DNA of 64,000 nucleotides from Caulobacter radicis (GTDB taxonomy: Bacteria; Pseudomonadota; Alphaproteobacteria; Caulobacterales; Caulobacteraceae): assembly GCF_003094615.1 (NCBI RefSeq), contig NZ_QDKO01000010.1, forward strand, positions 227,431 to 291,430. Reading direction: 5' to 3'. A program made the translations under genes and the position numbers. The first letter of the stretch is position 1. Each line of letters opens with the position of its first letter. The notes below the pieces were generated by a model. That model did not search any database and was not told where the DNA came from. It saw nothing but the letters and a program-made list of their open reading frames with translations. This document shows, piece by piece, positions 7,117-16,604 of the stretch.

Positions 7117-9696
7117 TTGAAGCGTATCCTGCCCCTGCTGCTCGCGCTCGTCGCCCTGGTCGGCGTGGCGCCGGCTCGCGCCGCGTCGCCTGAGGTCGGC
7201 GGACAGGCCAGCAAGCTGCAGACCCTCTATCGCGAGATCGGCGTCCAACGGGCGGGACCCGCGCCGCAAGCCAACGAGGACGTCGAACGGGCGGGCCGCC
7301 GGGCCCTGCGCCAGCGTGGCGACACGCGGCTCTACGCCCTGTGGCGGGTGCTGTACGCCTACAAGAGCAATCACGTCGACCAGGCCTTCAAGGACTGGAT
7401 CGCCACGGTGCGCGCCACGGCCCGCGCCGACGACGACGCCGAACTGACCACACTGGCCGAGATGATGGAGGCCGCCTACGAGCTGGAGACCCGCGGACCG
7501 AGCGGTGTCGACGACGCCCGCTGGGCCCGGTTCCTGGAGGGCTCGGGGCGCGAGATCGGCCTGATGGCTGGCGTCGAGCGCATCCGCCTGCTGGCCCGCA
7601 GCGGCCGCTGGACCCAGGCCAGCCAGTTCGCCGGCGAGCTGTTCGAGGACCTGGAGGAGCGCGGCTCCATCGCCCGGCCGCTGCTGGCCGAGGCCCACCA
7701 GGTGCACTCCTACACGCTGTCGGAAATCGGCGACAAGGACGGGGCCCTGGACCACATGGCCGAGGCCGCGCGGCTGGACGAGCGCGACGCCTTCTACATG
7801 CGCAAGATCGAGCGATTGTACGACATCGCCTACACCGCCGCCGAGCTGGGCGAGATCCAGGCCGCCGAGCGGTTCGCCGACATGCACCACCGGATGAGCG
7901 AGGCCACCGGCGACCAGGACCTGCTGACCTGGGACCAGAACCTGTGCGCGGTGATCGCTGACGCCCGCGACGACCCGCGCGCGGTGCTGCGCTGCCTGGT
8001 CGACGCGGGACCGGCCCTGGCCGCGCCGCGCGACCGGGTGTCGGTGTCGATGCTGCGCCTGCGGGCCAAGGCCCTGGCGCGCACGGGATATGCGGCCCGG
8101 GCGCGCGCGGATCTGGCCGTGCTCGACCAGGCGCCGCCGCGCGCCGCGCGTCCCGATCCGATCGGCCGCCTGCTGGTCGAGGCCTACATCGCCAACGCCG
8201 AGGGGCGCGGCAAGGACGCCTTCGCCCTGTTCGACCGCTGGCGCGCCACCCACGCCCGCGAGGCCAGCGCCACCCAGGCCGCCACCGCCGCCCAGATTTC
8301 GTCGGCCCTCGAGGCCGAGCTTCGCGCCAAGCGCAGCGAGAGCCGCCGCCTGACCGCCGAGGTCGAGCTGACCCGGCGCCTGGCCCAGGCCACCGGCGTG
8401 ATCGCCGCCCTGATGGCCCTGCTGGTGGTCGGCGGGATCGCCTGGGCGCTCTACATGCGCCGGGCCCAGGCCAACCTGAAGGACGCCCGCGGCCGGGCCG
8501 AGGCCGCCAGCGACGCCAAGTCGTCGTTCCTGGCGGTGATGAGCCACGAGCTGCGCACGCCGCTGAACGGCATGCTGGGCATGGCCCAGGCCCTGCGCGC
8601 CGACGACCTGGGCGCGGGCCAGCGCGAGCAGGTCGACCTCTTGATCGACTCCGGCGAGACCCTGCTGGTGCTGCTGAACGACATCCTCGACCTGTCGAAG
8701 ATCGAGGCCGGCAAGCTGGAGATCGCCCCCACGGCCGGCGACCTGGTCCAGACGGTGAGCCGCCTCGTCAACGGCTTCCAGCCGACCGCGCGCGAGAAGG
8801 GCATCGTCCTGTCGTTCAACATCGACGGCGATCCGCCGCCGTGCCTGATGTTCGACGTGGTGCGGGTGCGCCAGTGCGTCGCCAACCTGGTGTCCAACGC
8901 CCTGAAGTTCACCAGCGAGGGCCGCGTCGAGGTGACCCTGGCCTGCGCCGTCGAGCCGAACAGCGGCCGCCAGGCCGTGCGGCTGACGGTCAGCGACACC
9001 GGCATCGGCATGAGCTCGGCCACGCTGGACAAGCTGTTCGGCGCCTTCACCCAGGCCGACGCCTCGACCACCCGCAATTACGGCGGCTCGGGCCTGGGAC
9101 TGAACATCACCCGGCGGCTGGCCGAGCTGATGGGCGGTTCGGTCAATGTGCGCAGCCGCGAGGGCGAGGGCTCGCTGTTCACGCTGAGGTTCATGGCCGA
9201 CGTGGCCGAGACCCCGGCCATGGCGGTTCCGGCCGAGGCGCCGACGGCGGTGTTCGAGCTGGACGCCCTGACCTCGCTGGGCGGGCGGCGGGTGCTGGTG
9301 GTCGACGACCATCCCGTCAACCGCCGGGTCATCCGCCTGTTCCTCGAGCCGTTCGGCTGCGAGCTGGTCGAGGTCGAGAACGGCCAGGAGGCGCTGGCGG
9401 CCGTCGAGGCCGAAGCCTTCGACATCGTGCTGATGGACGTCAACATGCCGGTGATGGACGGACTGGAGGCCACGCGCCGCCTGCGCGCCGATCCGCGCTG
9501 GCGCAACCTGCCGATCGTCGCCCTGACCGCCGACGTGATGAGCACCCAGATCCGCACCTGCCTGGAGGCGGGCATGGACGCCCACGTCGCCAAGCCGATC
9601 GACATGCGCAACTTGCTGACCATCCTGGCCCAGGTGGTGGTCGCCGCCCAGGCGCGCACGGCCGCGCGTGTTCGCAAGGTCGCGGCGGGCGCCTGA
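7117..9696 (+). CDS. Membrane hybrid sensor histidine kinase
   Basis: The 860-aa protein has a signal peptide or first membrane segment (KRILPLLLALVALVGVAPARA) and a large helical, TPR-like sensor region (about 40-410). A transmembrane helix near residue 430-450 is followed by a HisKA domain (SHELRTPLNG, phospho-His about 477) and a HATPase with VSNALKFT, DTGIGM and GGSGLGL boxes. The C-terminal receiver (VLVVDDHPVNRR) has its phospho-Asp at about 774 in LMDVNMP. It should sense a periplasmic signal and relay phosphate to an unknown phosphotransfer protein. TTG 7117 fits the signal peptide; TTG 7078 is an alternative. Confidence 0.88.
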   Translation: MKRILPLLLALVALVGVAPARAASPEVGGQASKLQTLYREIGVQRAGPAPQANEDVERAGRRALRQRGDTRLYALWRVLYAYKSNHVDQAFKDWIATVRATARADDDAELTTLAEMMEAAYELETRGPSGVDDARWARFLEGSGREIGLMAGVERIRLLARSGRWTQASQFAGELFEDLEERGSIARPLLAEAHQVHSYTLSEIGDKDGALDHMAEAARLDERDAFYMRKIERLYDIAYTAAELGEIQAAERFADMHHRMSEATGDQDLLTWDQNLCAVIADARDDPRAVLRCLVDAGPALAAPRDRVSVSMLRLRAKALARTGYAARARADLAVLDQAPPRAARPDPIGRLLVEAYIANAEGRGKDAFALFDRWRATHAREASATQAATAAQISSALEAELRAKRSESRRLTAEVELTRRLAQATGVIAALMALLVVGGIAWALYMRRAQANLKDARGRAEAASDAKSSFLAVMSHELRTPLNGMLGMAQALRADDLGAGQREQVDLLIDSGETLLVLLNDILDLSKIEAGKLEIAPTAGDLVQTVSRLVNGFQPTAREKGIVLSFNIDGDPPPCLMFDVVRVRQCVANLVSNALKFTSEGRVEVTLACAVEPNSGRQAVRLTVSDTGIGMSSATLDKLFGAFTQADASTTRNYGGSGLGLNITRRLAELMGGSVNVRSREGEGSLFTLRFMADVAETPAMAVPAEAPTAVFELDALTSLGGRRVLVVDDHPVNRRVIRLFLEPFGCELVEVENGQEALAAVEAEAFDIVLMDVNMPVMDGLEATRRLRADPRWRNLPIVALTADVMSTQIRTCLEAGMDAHVAKPIDMRNLLTILAQVVVAAQARTAARVRKVAAGA

Positions 9697-9764
9697 CGCG
9701 ACGATCGCGTCTGGATCGCCTCACCCTTCTCCTGGAATAGTCGGGTCATCAAGGGGGCTGTCAG

Positions 9765-10106
9765 ATGATGATCCTGTTCGCGAGCCTGCTGGTCGCGGGA
9801 GAGCCGCAAGGGCTGAAGCTCCTGACGGGCGAGGAACTGAAGGCGACGGTAGTCGGCTCCAGGATTTCGTATGGCGGGCGCGAAGGCGACGAAAGTTTCG
9901 GGCCTGGCGGCGCATACACCGTCTTCAATCGGGCGCCGTTGGCGGGAACCTATGTCGTCACGGGTGACCAGGTGTGCGTCACCCTCTCCGGGACGCGCCG
10001 TTGCTGGCGACTGCTGCGCAACCAGGAGGGCGGCCATGTCATGGACTTCGCGTTGCCGGGAGGGCAGCACGCCCTGCAACGCGTCCTGATCCGGCCGGGC
10101 GACTAG
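9765..10106 (+). CDS. Small hypothetical secreted protein
   Basis: The 113-aa protein starts with a short hydrophobic stretch (MMILFASLLVAG) and has GTYVVTGDQVCVTLSGTRRCWRLLRNQEGG. This resembles small periplasmic beta-structured proteins with a pair of cysteines. I do not recognise a family. Its last four bases overlap the 3' end of the convergent response-regulator gene. Confidence 0.6.
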   Translation: MMILFASLLVAGEPQGLKLLTGEELKATVVGSRISYGGREGDESFGPGGAYTVFNRAPLAGTYVVTGDQVCVTLSGTRRCWRLLRNQEGGHVMDFALPGGQHALQRVLIRPGD

Positions 10107-10549
10107 TCGATCTCGAAGGTGTCGGGCTGCCGCGGCGCGGCGGGCGCCGGAACCGGCGCGGGCGGCGGCGTCACGGCCTTGGGTTCGTGGCTCAGCAGGG
10201 CGTTGACCCGCTTGGACAGGTCGGCGGCGGTGAACGGCTTGACGATGTAGCCGTTGGCGCCCTCGTTCAGGGCCAGCTTGACGGTGTCGATGTCGCCGCG
10301 GGCGGTGATCATCATCACCGGCGTGCGCAGCTTGCGGTGCTTGCGCATCAGCCGCAGCATCTCCAGCCCGCTCATGCCGGGCATCTGGATGTCGAGCAGC
10401 ACGAGGTCGGCGCGAACGTGGCTGAGGGCTTCCAGTCCGATCGTACCGTTGGGCGCGGCCGAGACCCGGTGGCCCGACTGGCTCAGCACCAGGTCGACGA
10501 AGTCGCGGATCAGGGGATCGTCGTCGATCACCAGGACAGAGTGCGGCAT
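10103..10549 (-). CDS. Single-domain response regulator with proline-rich tail
   Basis: The 148-aa protein is a CheY-like receiver (SVLVIDDDPLIRDFV) with phospho-Asp53 in LVLLDIQMPG, the switch Thr in MMITARG, and Lys in YIVKPF. It ends in a roughly 30-residue Pro/Ala tail instead of a DNA-binding domain. It would act through protein-protein contacts or as a phosphate sink. The hybrid kinase ending at 9696 is a possible partner by proximity only. Confidence 0.88.
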   Translation of the reverse strand: MPHSVLVIDDDPLIRDFVDLVLSQSGHRVSAAPNGTIGLEALSHVRADLVLLDIQMPGMSGLEMLRLMRKHRKLRTPVMMITARGDIDTVKLALNEGANGYIVKPFTAADLSKRVNALLSHEPKAVTPPPAPVPAPAAPRQPDTFEID

Positions 10550-10658
10550 CGGCGGGATTTCCAGAATCTACGCGTCGGGTACTCGACCAACTATAGCGCG
10601 CGTTGCGAGCCTGTCGCACCCCCGCGTGCGCGCCGGGGGCGCGCTTATTGTCGCGGTG

Positions 10659-11411
10659 TCAGCGGCACAGGCGGTAGGAACTGAGGTCCAGGTGCAGGTG
10701 GTCGGCGTGAGCGGCGTTGTAGTCGGGGCCCAGCACCGCGCCGAACAGCTCGCAGGCGCCGGCCCGGGCGACCCGCAGGAAGCGGCCCTCGGGGCTGTCT
10801 TTGCGGAAATCGGCCGCGATGGTCAGCCGGCGTCCGTCGGCCAGCCGCACGCCGGAGACATCAAGGGCCGAGGCGCTGGCGTGCTGGCTGGGGCGTTCGC
10901 CCTCGCGGCCGTAGATCGTCCGGCAGGCATAGGTTCCCAGGTGCTCGACCCTGACCAGATCGCTGTCCAGCAGGTGCTCGGCGGCGGGGTCCAGCACCTG
11001 CCGTTCCCAGACCGCATAGCGCAGCGCCAGCGGGCAGGTCATCACCGGCGCGGCTGGGGAGAGGCGGGTTTGCGCCCGCACCGTGTCGCGGGTCGAGCAG
11101 AAGCCGTCCTCTCTGACGGGCTGGTCGACCGAGACGATCCCGACGTCGCGCAGGGCGGCGCGGCAGGCGGCCGGATCGGCGCCGACCCTGGCCAGCTTGG
11201 CCTGCGTCGCCAGGCCCAGCGGCTGGTCGATGGAGAACGGCTTCCAGGCCAGGTCCTGATGCGGCGCGATGCGGTCGACCAGCGCGAAGACGAGCAGGCC
11301 GACGAGGGCCGCGTCGAGCAGCAGGCCGCCGATCTCGGCCAGAGCCAGGGACTGGGGCGAAGCGGGTTTCACCCAGGCTGCAACGGTCCGCCCGAGCGGA
11401 GGTTTCGCCAC
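10659..11411 (-). CDS. Extensin-like C-terminal domain protein
   Basis: The 250-aa protein has one N-terminal membrane segment (LLLDAALVGLLVFALV). Its C-terminal domain matches extensin-like proteins: GVVSVDQPV-type segment, YACRTIYGREGERPSQHASASALDVSGVRLADGR, FLRVARAGACELFGAVLGPDYNAAHADHLHLDL. The His/Asp arrangement is that of metal-dependent D-Ala peptidase-like folds, so a cell-wall role is plausible. The GTG start at 11411 is the best guess for the start; longer in-frame extensions lack family character. Confidence 0.8.
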   Translation of the reverse strand: MAKPPLGRTVAAWVKPASPQSLALAEIGGLLLDAALVGLLVFALVDRIAPHQDLAWKPFSIDQPLGLATQAKLARVGADPAACRAALRDVGIVSVDQPVREDGFCSTRDTVRAQTRLSPAAPVMTCPLALRYAVWERQVLDPAAEHLLDSDLVRVEHLGTYACRTIYGREGERPSQHASASALDVSGVRLADGRRLTIAADFRKDSPEGRFLRVARAGACELFGAVLGPDYNAAHADHLHLDLSSYRLCR

Positions 11412-11517
11412 GTGGTGCTCGCCGAAGGGCGAGGACGGCGCGCATGGCCTTGGCGGTCGGCGCTGAACAGGGCATGACCGCCTGCCCGGTCCGAAGGGAT
11501 CGCACCAGAGACCTTGG

Positions 11518-12888
11518 ATGTCCGCCGACCGCATCGTCCTGCTCGACCGCGCCCTGCTGCCGCGCTTTGGCCTGCTGTGCCTGGGCATCTGGCTGAACGC
11601 CGCCGACACCCTGGTCACCGCCACCATCATGCCCAGCGTCGCCCGCGAGATCGGCGGCCACCAGTATTTCGGCTGGTCGGTGGCGGCCTACCTGATCGGC
11701 TCGATCGTCGCCGGCGCGTGCAGCGGCAAGTTTTCGCAAGGGCTTGGCCTTCGGCGGGCCACGGCCTTCGCAGGCGTGGTCTATGCGATCGGCTGCGCCA
11801 TGAGCGCGCTGGCCCCCGACTTCGTCACCTTCGTCGCCGGCCGCTTGGTGCAGGGTCTGGGCGCGGGGGCGGTGGTGGCGCTGTGCTACGTGGCGATCAC
11901 GGCCCTCTTTCCCGAAAGCCTTTGGCCGCGCGTCTATGGCGCGGTGGCCGGGGTGTGGGGCGGGGCGACCCTGCTGGGGCCGATGCTGGGCGGGCTGTTC
12001 GCCGCCGCCGGCTTCTGGCGCGGGGCGTTCTGGGCCTTCGTCATCCAGGGCGTCGTCTTCGTCGTCGCCGTGCTGGCCATGCTGCCGGGCGAGAAGCGCG
12101 AGGCTGGCCGCACCCGCATTCCCAGCCGCCAGCTGCTGCTGCTGGTCGTCGGCGTCGGCCTGATCGGCGCGGCCGGGGTCGTGGCCTCGCCGGCGGTGGC
12201 GGGCGCCTGCGCCGTCCTCGGCGTCGTGGCCATGGCCGCGATGCTGGCCGTCAACCACGCCTCGCCCGACCGCCTGTTGCCGCGCTCGGCCGCCGACCTG
12301 TCGACCGCTACCGGTCTTGGCCTTCTGACCATGTTCGCCTGCGAGGCCGCCGCCATCGGTTTCACGGTCTATGGCCCCGCCTTCATCCAGGCTCGCCACG
12401 GCGCCTCGCCCCTGGTCGCCGGCTATGTCACCGGCGGCATCGCCGCGGGCTGGACCGTCTGCGCCATGCTGGTGGCCCGGCTGAAGGCTAAGCGCGAGCC
12501 CCTGGCCATTCGCGCCGGCGCCCTGGTGATCCTGCTCGGGGTGGCGCTGGCCGCGCTGGCGGTGACGCGCGGCGGCCTGTGGAGCACGGGCCTGTCGCTG
12601 CTGGCCGTCGGCTGCGGCTTTGGCCTCTGCTGGGCGTTCCTGGCCCGCCGCACCATCGCCGGCGCGCCGGTCGAGGAGCAGGCCCTGGCCTCGTCCGCCG
12701 TACCCACGGTGCAGCTGATCGGCGGCGCGGCCGGCTCGGCCGCCGCCGGGGCCATGGCCAACCTGCTGGGTTTCGGCCACGGCATCGATCCGGCCGCCGC
12801 CTTCGTCCATGGGCCGTGGTTGTTCGCCGCCTTCGCGCCGCTGGCCCTGGTGGGCTGCCTCGCGGCCTGGCGGCTGGCGAGGGCCTAG
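11518..12888 (+). CDS. MFS transporter (drug/H+ antiporter type)
   Basis: The 456-aa protein has about 14 hydrophobic helices. The N-terminus LNAADTLVTATIMPSVAREIGG and FVAGRLVQGLGAGAVVAL carry the motif C-like signatures of DHA2-type exporters. The protein sits in the inner membrane and probably exports small molecules; the substrate is unknown. It is divergent from the extensin-like gene across 106 bp and convergent with the next gene, with only 7 bp between their stops. Confidence 0.85.
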   Translation: MSADRIVLLDRALLPRFGLLCLGIWLNAADTLVTATIMPSVAREIGGHQYFGWSVAAYLIGSIVAGACSGKFSQGLGLRRATAFAGVVYAIGCAMSALAPDFVTFVAGRLVQGLGAGAVVALCYVAITALFPESLWPRVYGAVAGVWGGATLLGPMLGGLFAAAGFWRGAFWAFVIQGVVFVVAVLAMLPGEKREAGRTRIPSRQLLLLVVGVGLIGAAGVVASPAVAGACAVLGVVAMAAMLAVNHASPDRLLPRSAADLSTATGLGLLTMFACEAAAIGFTVYGPAFIQARHGASPLVAGYVTGGIAAGWTVCAMLVARLKAKREPLAIRAGALVILLGVALAALAVTRGGLWSTGLSLLAVGCGFGLCWAFLARRTIAGAPVEEQALASSAVPTVQLIGGAAGSAAAGAMANLLGFGHGIDPAAAFVHGPWLFAAFAPLALVGCLAAWRLARA

Positions 12889-12895
12889 AGCCGCT

Positions 12896-13741
12896 CTATT
12901 CGCTGCCGCCCAGCGTCAGCAGGATGGCCGGGTTCTGGGCGATCAGGATGACCCCCACCGCGCCCAGCGCCGTCTCGTCGCGCTCGTCGGACTCGGTGGC
13001 CGCGCCGACGATGGGGGCGACGATCAGGCCGCCGGGCAGGTCGGCCGGCGGCGCGGCCTCCAGGTCGGGGCGGTGCTTGAAGATTTCGGCGCGGATCGTG
13101 TCGACGCCCACGGCCATCGGCGCCAGGTCGATCTCGATGTCGGTTCCCACCGTGCGGTCGGCGAGGCTGAGGTTCGGCAGATCGCTTGGGCCCAGACGCA
13201 GGCCGAGCTTGCCGCGCCGGTCGCGGCTGCGCGGACGCACCGCCTGGATGGCCGCCCAAGGGATGGTCCAGCCCAGGCCTCGATCGTAGATCCCGGCCTC
13301 GTCGATCCGCAGTTCCACGGCGGCGGGCTCCAGCGGCGGGCGTCGCCAGATCAGCCAGCCGAAGCCCAGGTTCAGGGCCATGGCGTAGATCACGCCCCAG
13401 AGGTCGCCGTACCACCAGGACTGGCCGGTCAGCAGCAGGGCGATCGCCAGGCCGGCGAAGGGGATGCGGTTCTTCCAGCGCGCCTCGAGCTGCGCCTTGC
13501 GGCTGGTCCGCCAGACGCCGGGCGCGGGCTGGTCGGGCGCATCTTCGCGCCGGCCCGCGATCCAGAAGGCCAGGGCCAGGCCGAAACCCGCGATCCACAG
13601 CGGCGGCTGCACCTCCGGCGAGCCGCCCCAGACGCCCAGGGCCAGGCCGCTCCAGATCGCCGTCGGCGCGATCTCCTGGCCCAGCTGGGCGGCGGACATG
13701 TGGACGCGGATGCCGTCCGAAACCTTGCGAAGCGGGTTCAT
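12896..13741 (-). CDS. Hypothetical membrane protein
   Basis: The 281-aa protein has three or four hydrophobic segments in its N-terminal half (about residues 25-62 and 96-130). A soluble C-terminal half follows with IDEAGIYDRGLGWTIPWAAIQAV, a PH-like pattern seen in membrane proteins of unknown function. I do not recognise a family with confidence. Confidence 0.65.
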   Translation of the reverse strand: MNPLRKVSDGIRVHMSAAQLGQEIAPTAIWSGLALGVWGGSPEVQPPLWIAGFGLALAFWIAGRREDAPDQPAPGVWRTSRKAQLEARWKNRIPFAGLAIALLLTGQSWWYGDLWGVIYAMALNLGFGWLIWRRPPLEPAAVELRIDEAGIYDRGLGWTIPWAAIQAVRPRSRDRRGKLGLRLGPSDLPNLSLADRTVGTDIEIDLAPMAVGVDTIRAEIFKHRPDLEAAPPADLPGGLIVAPIVGAATESDERDETALGAVGVILIAQNPAILLTLGGSE

Positions 13742-13772
13742 GCGCGGAAAGGTAGCGCTTGCCTGGGCGGAC

Positions 13773-15761
13773 TCAAGCCTGCTCCAGCGCGGTCGCTTCG
13801 ACCAGCCGCACCACGTCGCCCATGATCTGCGTGATCCTGAAATCCTTGGGGGTATAGATCCGCGCCACGCCCATCTGTTTCAGGATCAGGGCGTCGGCCT
13901 CGGGGATGATGCCGCCGGCCACCACGGGCACGTGGTCCAGCCCCTCGGCGCGCATCAGCCGCACGACCTCCTGCACCAGGTCGAGGTGCGAGCCCGACAG
14001 GATCGACAGGCCCACGACGTGGGCGCGGCTTTCCTTGGCGCGGCGGACGATCTCTTCCGGGGTCGAGCGGATGCCGTCATAGACCACTTCCATGCCGCAG
14101 GCCCGGGCGCGGGTGGCGATCTGCTCGGCGCCGTTGGAGTGGCCGTCCAGGCCCGGCTTGCCGACGAGGTAGGTCAGGGTGCGGCCCAGCACTTCGGACA
14201 CCCGCTCGACCTCGGCCTTCACCGCCTCGACATCCTCGGCCTCGCCGGTCGAGACCACGATCGCCACGCCGGTCGGGCCGCGATACTCGCCGAACACCTC
14301 GCGCAGGGCGCCGGCCCATTCGCCGGTGGTGACCCCGGCCTTGGCGGCGGTGATCGAGGGCTCCATGATGTTTCGGCCATCGATCGCGGCGGCCTTCAGG
14401 TCGGCCAGGGCGGCCTCGACGGCGGCCGCGTCGCGGGCCGCGCGCCAGGCCTGGATGCGGGCGACGACCTCGGCTTCCAGCTTCGGGTCGATGGTCTCGA
14501 TGGCGCCTTCGCCCGCCGACAGGGGCGAGGGCTCGCTGTCGGTCCAGCGGTTGACGCCGACCACGGTCAGCTCGCCGGTCTCGACCGCCCGCACCCGCTT
14601 GGCGTTGGAGGCGACAAGCTCGGCCTTCATGTAGTCGATGGCGCTGGCCGCCCCGCCCATCTGGTCGATCAGGCCCAGTTGCTCCAGCGCGCCCTTCGAC
14701 AGCTCGGCGACCTTGGCCTCGACCACGTGGGAGCCGGCGAACAGGTCCTCGTATTCCAAGAGGTCGGTCTCGTAGGCGAGGACCTGTTGCAGCCGCAGCG
14801 ACCACTGCTGGTCCCACGGGCGCGGCAGGCCCAGGGCCTCGTTCCAGGCCGGCAGCTGCAAGGCCCGGCAGCGGGCGTCCTTGGAAAGGGTGACGGCCAG
14901 GGCCTCTATGAGAATGCGGTAGACGTTGTTCTCGGGCTGCGGCTCGGTCAGGCCCAGCGAGTTGACCTGCACGCCGTAGCGGAAGCGCCGGGCCTTCCTG
15001 TCCTGCACGCCGTAGCGCTTGAGCAGGATCTCGTCCCACAGCTTGGTGAAGCTGCGCATCTTGCAAAGCTCGGTGACGAACCTCACCCCGGCGTTGACGA
15101 AGAAGCTGATCCGCGAGGCGACGATCTCGAAGTCTTCCTCGGGCACCTGGCCGCCGGCGCGGACGGTGTCGAGCACGCTGATCGCGGTGGCCAGGGCGAA
15201 GGCCAGCTCCTGCTCCGGCGTCGCCCCGGCCTCCTGCAGGTGGTAGCTGCAGACGTTCATCGGGTTCCATTTCGGAACCTCGCGATAGCACCAGGCGATC
15301 ATGTCGCCGATCAGCCGCAGGCTCGGGCCGGGCGGGAAGATGTAGGTGCCGCGGGAGAGGTATTCCTTGATCAGGTCGTTCTGGGTGGTCCCCTGCAGGA
15401 GCCTGCGGTCGGCCCCCTGCTCGTCGGCCAGGGCGACGTACATCGCCAGCAGCCAGGCGGCCGGGGCGTTGATGGTCATGGAGGTGTTCATCTTCTCCAG
15501 CGGGATCTCGCTGAAGAGGGCGCGCATGTCGCCCAGGTGGCTGATCGGCACGCCCACCTTGCCCACCTCGCCGCGCGACAGGATGTGGTCGGGGTCGTAG
15601 CCGGTCTGGGTGGGCAGGTCGAAGGCCACCGACAGGCCGGTCTGGCCCCGCGCCAGGTTCGAGCGATAGAGCGCGTTGGACTTCTCGGCCGTCGAGTGGC
15701 CGGCATAGGTGCGGAAGATCCACGGCGGATCGGGCGCGTGCTGATAGGCCTTGTCCGACAT
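13773..15761 (-). CDS. ecm: Ethylmalonyl-CoA mutase (MeaA-type, B12-dependent)
   Basis: The 662-aa protein fuses the methylmalonyl-CoA mutase-type barrel (WIFRTYAGHSTAEKSNALYR, SVAFDLPTQTGYDPDH, WNPMNVCSYHLQEAGATPEQE) to a C-terminal cobalamin-binding domain with the base-off motif GLDGHSNGAEQ and the GGIIPEAD loop. The one-piece length near 660 aa and these motifs fit ethylmalonyl-CoA mutase. That enzyme converts (2R)-ethylmalonyl-CoA to methylsuccinyl-CoA in the ethylmalonyl-CoA pathway for acetyl-CoA assimilation. The coenzyme-B12 adenosyltransferase is at 0.6 kb. A bona fide methylmalonyl-CoA mutase is the less likely alternative. Confidence 0.9.
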   Translation of the reverse strand: MSDKAYQHAPDPPWIFRTYAGHSTAEKSNALYRSNLARGQTGLSVAFDLPTQTGYDPDHILSRGEVGKVGVPISHLGDMRALFSEIPLEKMNTSMTINAPAAWLLAMYVALADEQGADRRLLQGTTQNDLIKEYLSRGTYIFPPGPSLRLIGDMIAWCYREVPKWNPMNVCSYHLQEAGATPEQELAFALATAISVLDTVRAGGQVPEEDFEIVASRISFFVNAGVRFVTELCKMRSFTKLWDEILLKRYGVQDRKARRFRYGVQVNSLGLTEPQPENNVYRILIEALAVTLSKDARCRALQLPAWNEALGLPRPWDQQWSLRLQQVLAYETDLLEYEDLFAGSHVVEAKVAELSKGALEQLGLIDQMGGAASAIDYMKAELVASNAKRVRAVETGELTVVGVNRWTDSEPSPLSAGEGAIETIDPKLEAEVVARIQAWRAARDAAAVEAALADLKAAAIDGRNIMEPSITAAKAGVTTGEWAGALREVFGEYRGPTGVAIVVSTGEAEDVEAVKAEVERVSEVLGRTLTYLVGKPGLDGHSNGAEQIATRARACGMEVVYDGIRSTPEEIVRRAKESRAHVVGLSILSGSHLDLVQEVVRLMRAEGLDHVPVVAGGIIPEADALILKQMGVARIYTPKDFRITQIMGDVVRLVEATALEQA

Positions 15762-15856
15762 CCTCGCGCTCCCGGCGGTCTTTTATGTTTATCGCCGGAT
15801 GATGCGCTCGTGTTGGGTGCGGTGCAATATGAGGCTTCGCAGGTGCGAGTTCAGAT

Positions 15857-15988
15857 CCTCCCCCTGTAGGGGGAGGTGGCCCGGAGGGCCGGAGGGGGAA
15901 GAGACCGCAGCCTCCCATCCCGCTCTGAGTTCAGCAGACACGTCCCCCTCCGTCGGCTTCGCCGACACCTCCCCCCTCAGGGGGAGGA
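15857..15988. repeat. GC-rich palindromic intergenic repeat, copy 1
   Basis: The element starts with the inverted repeat CCTCCCCCTGTAGGGGGAGG, continues GTGGCCCGGAGGGCCGGAGGGGG, and ends with CACCTCCCCCCTCAGGGGGAGG after a GTCGGCTTCGCCGAC hairpin. The same modules recur at 17.46, 25.0 and 30.27 kb, always between genes. Confidence 0.85.
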
Positions 15989-15991
15989 TCT

Positions 15992-16477
15992 TCATTCCCG
16001 GCTGAAGCTCTCGGGAATTTCCGGATTCTGGCCCGCCTTGCCCCACAGCACGATCTCGTTCCCCCACGGATCGCGGAAGGCGTGGTTGTAGCCGTTGAAC
16101 TCGGCCCAGTAGTGGTCGCGCCAGAGCAGGGTCGCGCCCAGGCTTTGCGCGGTTCCCAGGATCCGGTCGGCGCTGTCGTCGTCGCCGATCAGGATCCAGA
16201 TGCGCGGCTTGCGGCCGTCGGTCGACAGGGCGCGGGGCTCGACGCCAGCGGCCTGCGGATGCGGGCGGGCGTTGGCGGCGTCGAAGATGCCCAGGTGCAG
16301 GTTGCCGATCTGGCTGTCTGCGCCGTCGGGGTTCTTGAACTGACCGCCCGGCACCATGCGGTGATAGATCCCCTGCGGCCGGGCGTCGTTCTGCCAGCCG
16401 AACACCTGCGCATAGAACTCGCCGGCCTTGGCGGGGTCGTCGCTGGCCAGGTCGACGAAGATCAGGGTGTTGGTCAC
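15992..16477 (-). CDS. VOC-superfamily (glyoxalase-like) protein
   Basis: The 161-aa protein has the paired beta-alpha-beta-beta-beta modules of the vicinal oxygen chelate fold: TLIFVDLASDDPAKAGEFYAQVFGW at the N-terminus and AFRDPWGNEIVLWGK at the C-terminus. Metal ligands and substrate cannot be fixed. GTG 16477 directly precedes the conserved first strand. Its stop codon sits at the edge of repeat copy 1. Confidence 0.8.
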   Translation of the reverse strand: MTNTLIFVDLASDDPAKAGEFYAQVFGWQNDARPQGIYHRMVPGGQFKNPDGADSQIGNLHLGIFDAANARPHPQAAGVEPRALSTDGRKPRIWILIGDDDSADRILGTAQSLGATLLWRDHYWAEFNGYNHAFRDPWGNEIVLWGKAGQNPEIPESFSRE

Positions 16478-16508
16478 GGGCGGGCGTCCTTGGTTGCGGT
16501 GGTGGTGG

Positions 16509-16595
16509 CCGCCCTCGTGCTTCGACAGGCTCAGCATGAGGGCTGCTGTTGAAGCAGCATTCCGGACCTCACCCTGAGCTCGTCGAAGGGCGGGG
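16509..16595. repeat. Imperfect inverted repeat of a common intergenic motif
   Basis: A TTCGACAGGCTCAGCATGAGG segment and its inverse partner CCTCACCCTGAGCTCGTCGAAG face each other across about 30 bp. This is the CTTCGACAGGCTCAGGGTGAG motif, widely dispersed in high-GC alphaproteobacteria. It would form a hairpin between the VOC and SDR genes. Confidence 0.65.
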
Positions 16596-16604
16596 TCCGG
16601 CTTC

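Noticed and set aside
11518..12888. MFS transporter as lasso-peptide exporter
   Set aside because: It lies 26 kb from the lasso genes in a core-like region. Lasso exporters are ABC-type McjD proteins, and none is present.
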